Notes under the pieces: generated by a model | Database searches by the model: none | Told to the model about the DNA's origin: nothing | What the model saw: only the letters and a program-made list of their open reading frames with translations | Made by a program: the position numbers and the translations under genes | NCBI GenBank assembly: GCA_019118425.1 | Contig: DWYZ01000074.1 | Span: forward strand, 1-41,782 | From: Candidatus Blautia faecavium | GTDB lineage: Bacteria; Bacillota; Clostridia; Lachnospirales; Lachnospiraceae | Length of the DNA: 41,782 nt | Reading direction: 5' to 3' | Part shown: positions 8,537 to 17,001 of the stretch, piece by piece | Numbering within the stretch: the stretch's first letter is position 1 | How the letters are laid out: the number at the start of each line of letters is the position of its first letter

Positions 8537-10945
8537 TTAAGAAAGAATCCTTGCGCCGATTCCATCGCCGAAATCAATCTGTAAGCCCCTCCAGATAGGC
8601 ACTCCGTTTCCTGGGTGGATATCCCTTACAGAATTATCCGGAAATTTTGCCCTCCAGGTATTTTTCGACAGGTTTTTAATACCGAAAATCCCCCTCCGGT
8701 TCTTGTTTTCCACCACCTCTCCGGTGATCGTCTCATAGTCGTCCACATTTTCTGTATAACAGCGGTACAATTTCAGTCCCGGGTACAAGGGCGCCAGCAT
8801 GTCCTTTATCTGAAGGGTATAGATCTTGCTTCCGCATTTTCTGCACACACATACATAATGCTCCTGGTGGTCGAAAAGGGTGGAATAGGTCACCTTATCA
8901 CAGCCAGGACAATGAATGATGTCAGAGCGGAGCCGGATCAAAAGCTCCTGCCATCTCTTCTCGATCACTCGTTTGTTTGGGTCCTTTAAGCCGTCTGTAA
9001 AAGCAGAGATAAATACCTCTCTTATGTAGGAGGGATAAAGCTTCCACAGCTTAATGGCATTGTCATGGACGCCCCGGACCGGACGGTTGGAATCGTTTTT
9101 GGGATCGTAGATAAACACAGGCTCTTTTCCGTAGAATTTCAGGTCGTTGGCTTCGGTGAGCACTACGCTTTGAAGCACCCGTTTTCCTTCCAAGGGATCT
9201 GCTCGCATAAACAGCCTGAATAAAACCACAGCCAGGGAATGACGGTCTGTAAGCACATCCGGCTTTGCCACTCCGCGGACGATCTCAGGCGCCATAAAGC
9301 CGGGGAATCCGCCGATACCGAAGTTTTCCCCATCCGGCGCTACGTTATCGCAGTCGCACACCAACACATCCCCTGTTTTGGGGCTGATAAAGAAACCGCC
9401 TCCATTTAAGTCCTGGTAGCTCTTTCCTGCCAGGTGAAGGGAACGGAAAGCTTTTACAATATTGATTGCCGCCGTCACCTGTGCGTCCAGAGACTCAAAT
9501 TTATAAGTCTTTTTTATGGCGTTCTGTCCCTTTACCGGCGGCTTTTTCCACTCGTATCCCATATAAAGCTTGTCAAGATCCACATACTCTGACGGCGCCA
9601 CGTTCATCAGATAGCCAAAGGTGGGGTATTGATGGCTGTCTGTGAGATATTGGGGCCATAAAAACCGGCTGCTGTTCTCCGGCGCGCCGTCCGCGATGTT
9701 CTGGGCAAGATTGCGCCTGAATTCTTCCGGATGGGAAAGCTTATCGTAAAAATACCATTTCAGCGCGTATTCCTTTCTGTTATACTCTACCAGGTAAACA
9801 ATACCCTGGCCTCCTCGTCCCAGCTCTTTGCGGACAACCGCCTCTCCACCGGACTCTATCCTCACTCTGTCGCCAGCTTTTAATTCACACTGTGCTCCCA
9901 TGTTTTCTCCTCCCGATTCATTTTTCTTATGGGAAACATCTTCGTTTCCCCAGTATTCTTTTATTGTTTCCCGCAGGCGATGCAATACCCGCAGCCATTG
10001 ATTTTCATCAAGCCTTTTTTCAGGACTCTTTAATCCGTCTGTAAAGGAAATAATAAACGCTTCTCTTATGTATGGCGGATAAAGCCGCCACAACAAAATA
10101 GCATTATTATGAATTCCCCGCACGGGACGGTTCGCGTCATTTTGGGGATCGTAAATAAACAGAGGTTCTTTTCCGTAAAATTTCAAATCGCTGTATTCAA
10201 GGAGTACCATGCTCTGGAGCACTCGTTTTCCTTCTAGTGGATCCGCCCGCATAAATAACCGGAATAAAAGCACTGCAATCAAATAGCGCTCTGTAGATAT
10301 CCCTGGGGGCACCTCACTTGTTATAAGTTCTGGAGCCATAAAACCAGGAAAACCGCCAATCCTCCATTTTTCTCCTTCCGGCGTTATGTTATCACAGTCA
10401 CGCATTAAAACCTTCCCTGTTTCTGGATGAATAAGGATCGTACCTCCATCTAAAGTCTGATAGATTTTACCTGCTAAATGAAGTGCCTGAAAAGCCTTTA
10501 CAATATTGATGACCGCTTCCATTAAGGCATCCAAAGATGCAAATCTGCATACTTTTTTTATTGCCTTTTCACCTGATTTTGATGTTTTTTTCCACTCATA
10601 TCCTATGTACAGCTTGTCGAAATCCATATATTTCGAAGGAATCAGATTTGTCAAATATCCGAAGGTAGAATACTGGCGGCTGTCTGTTAAATATTGGGGC
10701 CATAGGAAGCTGTCACTGTTTTCTGGTGGACCGTCAGATATATTCCGAACCAGATTTTCTCTGAAGGTTTCAACCTGGAAAAGCTTCTCATAGATATACC
10801 AATTCAGTACATAATTTTCTCCATTGTACTCTACAAGATAATAAATCTCCCTTCCACTACGGCCAAGCATTTCGCATACAACCGCTTCTCCTCCTGACTC
10901 TATTTTTACTTTGTCACCAACTTTAAGTTCACTCTGCGATTCCAT
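8537..10945 (-). CDS. Tandem kinase: degenerate first domain fused to a more intact second domain with zinc ribbon
   Basis: The protein has 802 residues. Residues 1-348 and 349-802 are colinear copies. The second copy keeps a glycine loop (GRGGQG), Lys396 in YALKWY, Asp512 in YQDLNGG, a DCDN metal motif and MAPE. The first copy has GRSGRE, Asn48 for the Lys and Thr164 for the catalytic Asp, so it is a pseudokinase. The second carries the C-terminal zinc ribbon (CPGC...CRKCG) and FHA-like module also found in the neighbour at 7349. In related kinases, as I recall, the catalytic loop is YQDxNDGN; the Asn is Gly here, so activity of copy 2 is uncertain. Start ATG 10945 has AGGAGG. A second strong ribosome binding site precedes Met349, so a separate 454-residue product is possible. 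Confidence 0.88.
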   Translation of the reverse strand: MESQSELKVGDKVKIESGGEAVVCEMLGRSGREIYYLVEYNGENYVLNWYIYEKLFQVETFRENLVRNISDGPPENSDSFLWPQYLTDSRQYSTFGYLTNLIPSKYMDFDKLYIGYEWKKTSKSGEKAIKKVCRFASLDALMEAVINIVKAFQALHLAGKIYQTLDGGTILIHPETGKVLMRDCDNITPEGEKWRIGGFPGFMAPELITSEVPPGISTERYLIAVLLFRLFMRADPLEGKRVLQSMVLLEYSDLKFYGKEPLFIYDPQNDANRPVRGIHNNAILLWRLYPPYIREAFIISFTDGLKSPEKRLDENQWLRVLHRLRETIKEYWGNEDVSHKKNESGGENMGAQCELKAGDRVRIESGGEAVVRKELGRGGQGIVYLVEYNRKEYALKWYFYDKLSHPEEFRRNLAQNIADGAPENSSRFLWPQYLTDSHQYPTFGYLMNVAPSEYVDLDKLYMGYEWKKPPVKGQNAIKKTYKFESLDAQVTAAINIVKAFRSLHLAGKSYQDLNGGGFFISPKTGDVLVCDCDNVAPDGENFGIGGFPGFMAPEIVRGVAKPDVLTDRHSLAVVLFRLFMRADPLEGKRVLQSVVLTEANDLKFYGKEPVFIYDPKNDSNRPVRGVHDNAIKLWKLYPSYIREVFISAFTDGLKDPNKRVIEKRWQELLIRLRSDIIHCPGCDKVTYSTLFDHQEHYVCVCRKCGSKIYTLQIKDMLAPLYPGLKLYRCYTENVDDYETITGEVVENKNRRGIFGIKNLSKNTWRAKFPDNSVRDIHPGNGVPIWRGLQIDFGDGIGARILS
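8880..10945 (-). repeat. Direct tandem duplication of a kinase domain (two ~1.04 kb copies)
   Basis: Copy 1 spans about 9902-10945 and copy 2 about 8880-9901. Over the first 200 residues the two encoded copies align without a gap: the Lys/Asn and Asp/Thr positions fall at identical offsets 48 and 164. The nucleotide copies have diverged noticeably, so the duplication is not recent. Copy 1 lost its zinc ribbon and FHA-like tail. The boundary of copy 2 is approximate. Confidence 0.8.
9899..9917 (-). promoter_or_regulatory. Internal ribosome binding site and start for the second kinase domain
   Basis: Inside the tandem kinase gene, GGGAGGAG stands five bases before the in-frame ATG at 9901 and lies exactly at the junction between the two copies. 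It looks like the original start region of a formerly separate gene. It would yield a 454-residue kinase with zinc ribbon and FHA-like tail. Confidence 0.6.
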
Positions 10946-10996
10946 ATCATCCTCCTGTTTTGGAGATGAAATCTCTTTCCTCCATTCTCCCTTGTT

Positions 10997-11839
10997 TTAC
11001 CATCCCTCGTCAAAGGAAAGGTCAGATTCGTCTACATCGGCCATAATGTCCTTTACTTCCTCTACCAGCCGCTTCTCTTTATCTTTTGCTACATCCTCTT
11101 CGCTCTTTTCCTTTCCGTCATCGGTAAGGGACATACTCTTGCTTCCGATCTGAGAGGATGTGACTGCCAGGAAGGTAATCAAACGTTTCAGTTCTTCCGC
11201 ACTGTGGGCCAGTACCGCTAGCTCAGGGGTTCCTGTAAACTCCTCAAGTACGGACATATTTACCTGGGAACCAATTCCTACCGCGATCTTTAATCCAAAC
11301 TTGTACCAATTATTCTTTTTCAGCATATTCAGGCCGGATTTCCAGTCGTCGGTCGGTTCCCCGTCGCTCATCAGGAAAATAACCGGCGCATAAGATAAGG
11401 ACGGCTTGTTCATAAACGCAGAGCGGGAAAGCTTGCCGCAAAGCTCCTTAAAAGCCGCTCCCATGGCGGTCGTTCCTGTTGCAGAGAGCCGCTGCCAGGA
11501 CTGGTATTCCTCCACCCTCACCGGATGAGGCGTGATCCACTTGCAGCTTATATCGTATTTCATCACCGCAATGCTGATGTCCGTCTCCGCTCCGCCGATG
11601 CCGATAAGCTCCGGCAGAAGCTCCTCCATGATCCCGTTTACCGTGCCGATTTTTGTTCCGCTCATACTTCCGGAAGTATCGATCAGGAAAAAAATCGTCA
11701 TGCTCTTTTTGGAAGGTTCCATGGTATCCAGGAAATCCTCTTCCCCGATTTCTTCCCCGGGCTTTTCCTGTACCTCATCGTCGCCCCAGCCTCCATCGAA
11801 ATCCATGTCGTCAAAATCCAGATTCATTTCGTCTGCCAT
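10997..11839 (-). CDS. TerY-like vWA domain protein (second long paralogue)
   Basis: The protein has 280 residues. An acidic N-terminus (MADEMNLDFDDMDF..., residues 1-42) is followed by a vWA domain with MIDAS DTSGS at 54-58, Thr in GTTAMG and Asp in MSDGEPTDD. The C-terminal ~50 residues are charged and end DEGW. The protein matches the vWA at 5893-6729 along its whole length, so one copy probably arose by duplication with the kinase genes between them. Start ATG 11839 has AGGAGG nine bases upstream. The gene is the first of the vWA/kinase block and directly precedes the tandem kinase (51-base gap), consistent with a TerY-P-type vWA-kinase partnership. Confidence 0.88.
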   Translation of the reverse strand: MADEMNLDFDDMDFDGGWGDDEVQEKPGEEIGEEDFLDTMEPSKKSMTIFFLIDTSGSMSGTKIGTVNGIMEELLPELIGIGGAETDISIAVMKYDISCKWITPHPVRVEEYQSWQRLSATGTTAMGAAFKELCGKLSRSAFMNKPSLSYAPVIFLMSDGEPTDDWKSGLNMLKKNNWYKFGLKIAVGIGSQVNMSVLEEFTGTPELAVLAHSAEELKRLITFLAVTSSQIGSKSMSLTDDGKEKSEEDVAKDKEKRLVEEVKDIMADVDESDLSFDEGW

Positions 11840-11887
11840 CTCTTTTCTCCTCCTTAGTTCATATTTGTTTTTTATATCAAAGGAATG

Positions 11888-11918
11888 TCGTTACAGGTCA
11901 ACGTGTGACCTGTAACGA
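11888..11918 (-). other. Perfect 13-bp inverted repeat straddling a stop codon
   Basis: Arms TCGTTACAGGTCA (11888-11900) and TGACCTGTAACGA (11906-11918) are perfect complements with a 5-base loop. The stop codon of the transglutaminase-fold gene (11898-11900) lies in the arm, so the hairpin covers the last codons. No U-tract follows on the minus strand, so it is not a typical terminator. It may set mRNA stability between the upstream gene and the vWA/kinase block, or serve as a protein site. Confidence 0.7.
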
Positions 11919-12911
11919 AATGTCATATACAGCCATCCTGTCATTGCAGCGCAGGTTATAGGCGCAAGGGATATTTTTTTGAATGATCCTTTGTACCTTT
12001 TCCTGGGGCAGGCAAGCTGCGCTCTGATCTAACGTAAAATAAATTCTTTTTTTCCGCCCCTGCACACAATGGCGGATATAGTTTTCTATCTCTTTTTCCT
12101 GGGTAAAGACCGCCCGGTTCCTTATAAAATAGCTTCCCGTCTCCCTGGTACAGTCCACCAGATACGGCGGATGCTGCAGATATACGTCCATGTTCTTTTC
12201 ACTGCGCAGAAAATAATCATACCCAATAAAATCCCCGCTGCTTCCCCCTAAATCCATCGTCACATCCATACAGTGCCAGATATCGTTTAGGCAGACCAGA
12301 TTCCACGCATGGTCATTCCTGTCCGGCTGCCCACGGTAATCCGGGGAAGGGCTTTCCCCTCTTTCCAGCAAATGGCCTTCCACCACTGCCGAAGGAATTC
12401 CCGCCCTATCCATAAGCCATTTCATAGTCATGGCAATTCCCATGCACACTGCTTTTTTCTGAAAGAGAACGCCTGTGATCCCGCTTACATCTCCGTATAC
12501 CACCTGAGAAGCCAGGTTTTCATGGGCGTAAGAGGTATTGCGGATAATAAAGTCATGGGCGTATTTAATACAAAGAAGGTTCCCCATCTGTTTTCTTCTT
12601 ATTTCCTCAAGAAAACGCGCCTCTATCCGGGCTAACCGCTCTGACATGCTCCGGATCTCCGCCCTGCTTTTATGGTAGCCCAGGGATACGCTGCAGGACA
12701 CAGGGGATCCAACTACCGAAAACTGAGTGGTATCCACATAAAAAAACTGGGGATTGTCTAAAAACACCATGGGAAGGATTTTTTTCACCTGGGCTGAAGT
12801 TCCCATTACCCGGATCTGCGTTTCGCATTGCCCGATCCCCTCTGCCAGCTTTTTGTAAATATTTTTTTCCAAAGCTGGCAGATAATTAAAATAAAAAGGT
12901 ATGCTTTTCAT
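11898..12911 (-). CDS. Transglutaminase-fold (papain-like) protein
   Basis: This 337-residue protein starts at ATG 12911, which has AAGGAAG six bases upstream; the in-frame starts further out lack a site. Residues ~120-240 show the transglutaminase-like triad: Cys in KKAVCMGIAMTMKWLMDRAGIP, His in NDHAWNLVCL and Asp in WHCMDVTMD. No signal peptide is apparent, so it should be cytoplasmic. The fold covers proteases, peptide cyclases and cross-linkers, so substrate cannot be named. The gene lies between the VirD4-like ATPase pair and the vWA/kinase block. Candidate substrates in the same cluster are the radical SAM peptide and the acidic tails of the vWA proteins; this is inference. Confidence 0.82.
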   Translation of the reverse strand: MKSIPFYFNYLPALEKNIYKKLAEGIGQCETQIRVMGTSAQVKKILPMVFLDNPQFFYVDTTQFSVVGSPVSCSVSLGYHKSRAEIRSMSERLARIEARFLEEIRRKQMGNLLCIKYAHDFIIRNTSYAHENLASQVVYGDVSGITGVLFQKKAVCMGIAMTMKWLMDRAGIPSAVVEGHLLERGESPSPDYRGQPDRNDHAWNLVCLNDIWHCMDVTMDLGGSSGDFIGYDYFLRSEKNMDVYLQHPPYLVDCTRETGSYFIRNRAVFTQEKEIENYIRHCVQGRKKRIYFTLDQSAACLPQEKVQRIIQKNIPCAYNLRCNDRMAVYDISLQVTR

Positions 12912-12998
12912 GTTTTCTTCCTTCTGACGCATCTTACCCACAGCACACAAGGGCTGCGCCAATAATGGTAAATGCGAAAGTTTACTTTCACACTTCTT

Positions 12999-14327
12999 CT
13001 ATACAAGGCTTGTGTGGGCAAACTCATTGTTTGTCTTTGTATAAATGTAAGCCTCTCTCTCCTGCATACGGAGAATTTCCTCTGGTTTCAATATATATTC
13101 TCTTTTTATGCTGATATTGGTGCTCTGCCCGCTGGTAGTGGTAGGGAAAAACTGTACCGGCTGGTAGCTTTTGCTCTTATTAAAAGAGCGGCTTACCTCT
13201 TCCTTATCGTAATAGCCGATCCCTTCCGACCACTTGGTAGCGCTTACGTTGGAGCTGTGGCCAAAAATAATATTCTTTCCGCTTTTTCCCAGCACCACAT
13301 TAAACAGATTGTCATCCGCATTACAGGCCGCATACACATCCCTGTTGGAAAAGGCCAGGGCAAACTGTCCGGCGCTCTGCTCCAGCAGCCGCTTTAAATA
13401 TTCATTGTCCGACACTTCCAGGGAATCCAGCACACAGGCAAAATGAATTCCCCTCTGAAGTGCCATCCTTATCTCAGCCAGCATCAGATTGATCACAAGC
13501 TGGTTGGCCGCTGCGTTTACATCTATCATGAGAACTCCCTGGTTTCCCAGCATACGGAGGATATTTACAGGAGCGTACTTTTGTCCGGCTCTCTGTTTTT
13601 TCCAAAGGATCCCGCCGATCTGTGCGTCCAGGTCGTAAAAATAATTTTCCAGTTTAAAATACTCATTCTGTCCTGCCATGAGCCTGCGCTTGATCTCCTG
13701 GCCTTGATCCGCTCCCATCTTTCCCGCCATCACAGCCTGGTCGATCTTCAGAAAAAGCTGACCGTGGGGACAGGTGGAAAGAAGATGATAATTTGGCCGC
13801 ACGCCTTTTGCCTGCAGGAAAGCACAGGCGCCTTCCAGATAGATTCGTAAATTTGCCTTGATCTCAAAATCCTTAGGGGCTGAATCCACCACCATCTGGC
13901 TGATCTCCCTTGGATTTTTTCCCGCAAAAGGCTCGTAGCAGGGGTTCAGTGGGTTCACCACTCCTAAAAGCCCTGTCCCGGATAAAAGATTAAACATATA
14001 CTGCTCCAAAGCCTGATCGGCACAATGGAGCACGATCACCGGCATCTGGTGGTAAAGGGCCAGCTGGCAAAAAGCGCCCACCGCTTCGGCACGTATCCGG
14101 TCGCTTCCTCCTGAGATCACCGTATTCACAGAACTTTCCTCCGGCGGAAAAAATCCTCCGATTTCTGAGGGTTTGTACTCTACGATTCCTTTCTTTCTCT
14201 GGTTTCGTTTCTCCGGGGTATTTCCTCCCAAATGGTTCATCAGGCTTCCCATGCCTTTCAGCATCACCTTCGTACCGCCCCACATGCCTTTTCCCATAAG
14301 CCGCATCATTTTTGTCATCTCATCCAT
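12999..14327 (-). CDS. VirD4/HerA-like ATPase homologue without a P-loop
   Basis: The protein has 442 residues. Its C-terminal half follows the VirD4/TraG-type plan: a hydrophobic Walker B-like strand (GVLMIDVN), a FACVLDSLE strand, and an ending LKPEEILRMQEREAYIYTK, the usual close of these motor domains. Where the upstream neighbour has GGTGCGKT, this protein has GGSDRIRAEAVG, with no Lys-Ser/Thr, so it is unlikely to hydrolyse ATP. The N-terminus (~1-40) is Met/Gly-rich and amphipathic. It starts 12 bases after the active paralogue ends (ATG 14327), which suggests a hetero-oligomer of one active and one inactive subunit. The 87 bases downstream of its stop contain a short GAAAGT/ACTTTC palindrome (12976-12989) and nothing else. 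Confidence 0.72.
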   Translation of the reverse strand: MDEMTKMMRLMGKGMWGGTKVMLKGMGSLMNHLGGNTPEKRNQRKKGIVEYKPSEIGGFFPPEESSVNTVISGGSDRIRAEAVGAFCQLALYHQMPVIVLHCADQALEQYMFNLLSGTGLLGVVNPLNPCYEPFAGKNPREISQMVVDSAPKDFEIKANLRIYLEGACAFLQAKGVRPNYHLLSTCPHGQLFLKIDQAVMAGKMGADQGQEIKRRLMAGQNEYFKLENYFYDLDAQIGGILWKKQRAGQKYAPVNILRMLGNQGVLMIDVNAAANQLVINLMLAEIRMALQRGIHFACVLDSLEVSDNEYLKRLLEQSAGQFALAFSNRDVYAACNADDNLFNVVLGKSGKNIIFGHSSNVSATKWSEGIGYYDKEEVSRSFNKSKSYQPVQFFPTTTSGQSTNISIKREYILKPEEILRMQEREAYIYTKTNNEFAHTSLV

Positions 14328-14338
14328 GTTACATTCCT

Positions 14339-15649
14339 CTATTTATAAATATCGAACCGGAACTGGAAAGGATTGGAAAAGGGCAGGCACACAATGGCCT
14401 CTCCTACCTGAAGCTTTGCCATATCCCAGTCCTCCACTACCTGTCCGATCCTTTTTTCTTCCACATACTGAGCCCCTGTGGAGGTATAACGCTCCAACAG
14501 GATATTTTTTCCGAAAAGATTACAGATGTAATCTCTTGTGGTAATATCATTTGCCTTAAAAGCGAAAATAGAAGAAAAACCGGCCGCGATATTTTTCCCT
14601 CTGCTTTCCTCATAAATTTCGTATAACTGCTCAATACTTTGCAGACCTGCCATGATCTTTACCCCAAGGCTGCGTCCAAAGTTCACGCCATCGTCAATGT
14701 GCTGCAGATGGGGCAGAAGCTTAAACTCATCGCAGATCAGATATACATTTCCCTGGTTATTCTGCCGTCCCAGAGCTTCCTTTAATGCCATGTCAAAGAG
14801 CAGCCGGTACACCGGAGTGAGCACACTTCCAATGGAAAGGTCATACTCAATATACAGAACTTTTCTCCCCCTGGTACGGACAAAATTCCTCATGGAAAAA
14901 CCGCCTTTGGCAGCAAATACGCCGATAAACACTTCCCTCACCACAGAAAAAAGCTCTGCCATAACCCCCTGGCTCTGGCCTCCGCTTCCTGCTATATAAG
15001 AACAGATGCTCTGCATATCCGGATAGGAATTTAACATCCCCTGGAGCATTTTCGAGTCGCAGCCGTCCAGCAGGGCCCGCAGCTCACTGTTGTACAGGTT
15101 GTTCACAAAGGATTTATCCTTGGACACCTCCCGGATCAGACAGACTAAAACCGAAGACAAGAGATCCTTAGCCGCATTTGGGAAAAACGCGTTTGTGGTG
15201 TTTTTCATCCGTTCTTCAAACAGGGAGCCGCAGATTTCACTGCTGTTCATCATATAATCCCTGCCGTTCCATCCGTCTGCAAGGACTTCCTTAAAAATAT
15301 TCCATTTCAGGGATTTATCCCTGTATTGCCTGGAATTTCCGATCACGTATTGATCCGGCCGGTAAAATTTAGAATAGAAGTCTCCTTTGCTGTCAAAAAT
15401 GATCATCACATCATTGGAAGTCATATTCTTTTGAAGCTGGTTCACAAAATGATAAAAAAGATTGGTCTTGCCGCAGCCGGTCCCCCCTACGAAAAGCATA
15501 TGCTTGCTTAAAATGCTCTCATCCACCCCAAAAGCGGCGGTCTTTCCCTGGTGGGTCCCTTTAAGGATCACCTTTTCCTTTCCGCCTAAAGCAGGAGGAC
15601 GGTTCATATAAAGGCTGCTTCCTTCCAATACTTGTTTTGATATGGACAC
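14339..15649 (-). CDS. VirD4/TraG-type (HerA-FtsK superfamily) ATPase
   Basis: The protein has 436 residues and a clear Walker A (GGTGCGKT, 55-62), an IIFDSKGDFYSK segment and Walker B VYLICDEFKLLP, matching conjugative coupling-protein ATPases of the TraM-recognition type. No transmembrane segments are seen, unlike true VirD4, and no relaxase, VirB4 or mating-pair genes are nearby, so it is not part of a conjugation module here. The start is GTG 15649, nine bases after GGAGG. It is followed at once by its P-loop-less paralogue. A hexameric pump or remodeller for nucleic acid or protein within the signalling island is the likely role; the substrate is unknown. Confidence 0.85.
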   Translation of the reverse strand: MSISKQVLEGSSLYMNRPPALGGKEKVILKGTHQGKTAAFGVDESILSKHMLFVGGTGCGKTNLFYHFVNQLQKNMTSNDVMIIFDSKGDFYSKFYRPDQYVIGNSRQYRDKSLKWNIFKEVLADGWNGRDYMMNSSEICGSLFEERMKNTTNAFFPNAAKDLLSSVLVCLIREVSKDKSFVNNLYNSELRALLDGCDSKMLQGMLNSYPDMQSICSYIAGSGGQSQGVMAELFSVVREVFIGVFAAKGGFSMRNFVRTRGRKVLYIEYDLSIGSVLTPVYRLLFDMALKEALGRQNNQGNVYLICDEFKLLPHLQHIDDGVNFGRSLGVKIMAGLQSIEQLYEIYEESRGKNIAAGFSSIFAFKANDITTRDYICNLFGKNILLERYTSTGAQYVEEKRIGQVVEDWDMAKLQVGEAIVCLPFSNPFQFRFDIYK

Positions 15650-15673
15650 TTATCCTTTCCTCCGCCCCAGGAA

Positions 15674-15955
15674 TCAACGTTCCTGTTCTTCCTCTTCTTT
15701 TTTGTCCCTTTCTCTTTGGCCTTTGTTTGGATCCGACTCGTTATTATTGTTATTGCTGTTCTTTTTCTGTTCTTCCGCATACTTTTGACGCCGTTTTTCA
15801 TCAGCCTCTGCTATCCTCTTTTTTTCTTCATCGGAAAGGCTGTAGCTTTTCTTGAACTCTTCCTGTCTCTGCTTTTCGTATTCTTTCCGGCGTTCTTCCT
15901 GCTCTCTCTGTTCTTCTTCCTGCTTTTTCTTATTTCCCCAATCTAAAAGTCCCAT
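15674..15955 (-). CDS. Small highly charged coiled-coil protein
   Basis: Ninety-three residues, almost entirely Glu, Lys, Arg, Gln and Asn, with an Asn-run near residue 68; predicted helical/coiled coil over 10-65 and disordered after. I do not recognise a family. ATG 15955 follows AGGAGG with 8-9 nt spacing. The first residues (MGLLDWGNKKK) resemble those of the 321-residue protein at 18587-19552 (MGLFGFGNKEKK). The shared hydrophobic-aromatic N-terminus followed by basic residues could be a membrane or partner docking signal. It lies between the canonical kinase and the VirD4-like ATPases. Real by operon position and ribosome binding site, function unknown. Confidence 0.7.
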   Translation of the reverse strand: MGLLDWGNKKKQEEEQREQEERRKEYEKQRQEEFKKSYSLSDEEKKRIAEADEKRRQKYAEEQKKNSNNNNNESDPNKGQRERDKKEEEEQER

Positions 15956-16030
15956 AAGTCTTCCTCCTGTTTTTCCGTTCGATCTGAACCTGTCTTTCTG
16001 GTTTTTTTAATTTATTTAACACTGTCCTTT

Positions 16031-16987
16031 CTATAAAAGATCCAGCTTCTGGATACTCTCCCGGAGCTCTTTTGCACTTTGAAACCGGTCTTTTGGACAG
16101 GCGGCAATGGATTTCCGGGCAATTCTCCCAAGAAAGACCGCCTTTTCTTCATCCTCCTGCTCCCGCAGTATCTGCGGTTCCCCAGGTTCTTCTCCATTCA
16201 GTCTTTTCATCAAAGCCGCATCCCTCTCTCCAGGGCTGAATGGAGCGGGATACTCCGGCAAAAAGGGAATCCGGAAATGGTTCATCATCCGGTACAGTAT
16301 CATCCCCAGTCCGTATAAATCTGACTGCCCGGATGCCATACCGCCCTGATACACCTCCGGGGGCATATAGCTAAGCGTCCCTGGCCGTCCTTTCTTACTG
16401 GCTGTTGCCCGGGATAAATCCTGGGCATATCCGAAATCTCCCAGCTTATAGGTATCTGTCTTTGGATCGTAAAAAAGATTGTCCGGCTTGATATCCCGGT
16501 GGATGATTCCTTTTTTTCCACAATACTCCAGGGCATTGCAAATATGAACCGCAAGCCTGGCTGCATCACGGACGGAGAATTTTCTCTCTAAAAATCTCTC
16601 TCTTACAGGCACCAGCAGTTCCATCCGTATGTACAGCGCCCATCCAAATTCTCCCAGCTCTTTTTTCTCCCGGACTTCATATTCATAAAAGCGTACAATA
16701 TTGGGACAATCTGAAAGCTTTCCCATAAAAGCCGCTTCCTTCTCCGCCCGATCCAGGATTCCTCTAAAATAAAGCTTAGCCCCTTCCTCATCCAGTCCCT
16801 CAAACCTGGCTTCCCTAAGCACTTCCTCTGAACCGGGGATAAGGATTTCTTTTATAGCTGTGTATTCTTTCTTTCCCTCTTTTTTCCTGGCGGCCTTCCA
16901 TACACGGCCGAAGGAACCTGCACCGATCTCTCTTTCCGGTTCCCATTGTCCTTCAAAGGGATGCAGCGATTTTATATATTCTGCCAT
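16031..16987 (-). CDS. Canonical Ser/Thr protein kinase
   Basis: This 318-residue Hanks-type kinase has all motifs: glycine loop GAGSFGRV (22-29), catalytic Lys46 in TAIKE, HRDIKPDN catalytic loop, DFG in KLGDFGYAQ, an activation segment with GTLSYMPPE, and the downstream DLYGLGMILY. No transmembrane or PASTA region follows, so it is a soluble kinase and the only one in the cluster with fully canonical residues. It probably supplies the phosphorylation that the PP2C at 4421 removes. ATG 16987 has GGGGAAGAG upstream, and it lies 14 bases after the radical SAM gene. The 75-base gap downstream shows no convincing terminator. Confidence 0.93.
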   Translation of the reverse strand: MAEYIKSLHPFEGQWEPEREIGAGSFGRVWKAARKKEGKKEYTAIKEILIPGSEEVLREARFEGLDEEGAKLYFRGILDRAEKEAAFMGKLSDCPNIVRFYEYEVREKKELGEFGWALYIRMELLVPVRERFLERKFSVRDAARLAVHICNALEYCGKKGIIHRDIKPDNLFYDPKTDTYKLGDFGYAQDLSRATASKKGRPGTLSYMPPEVYQGGMASGQSDLYGLGMILYRMMNHFRIPFLPEYPAPFSPGERDAALMKRLNGEEPGEPQILREQEDEEKAVFLGRIARKSIAACPKDRFQSAKELRESIQKLDLL

Positions 16988-17001
16988 ACTCTCTTCCCCG
17001 C

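Noticed and set aside
4053-11839. Tellurite resistance operon
   Set aside because: vWA, PP2C, kinase and TerB parts recall Ter systems, but no TerC or TerD-type protein is present.
12999-15649. Conjugative type IV secretion module
   Set aside because: Only coupling-protein-like ATPases are present; no relaxase, VirB4, VirB6 or pilus genes, and no membrane helices.
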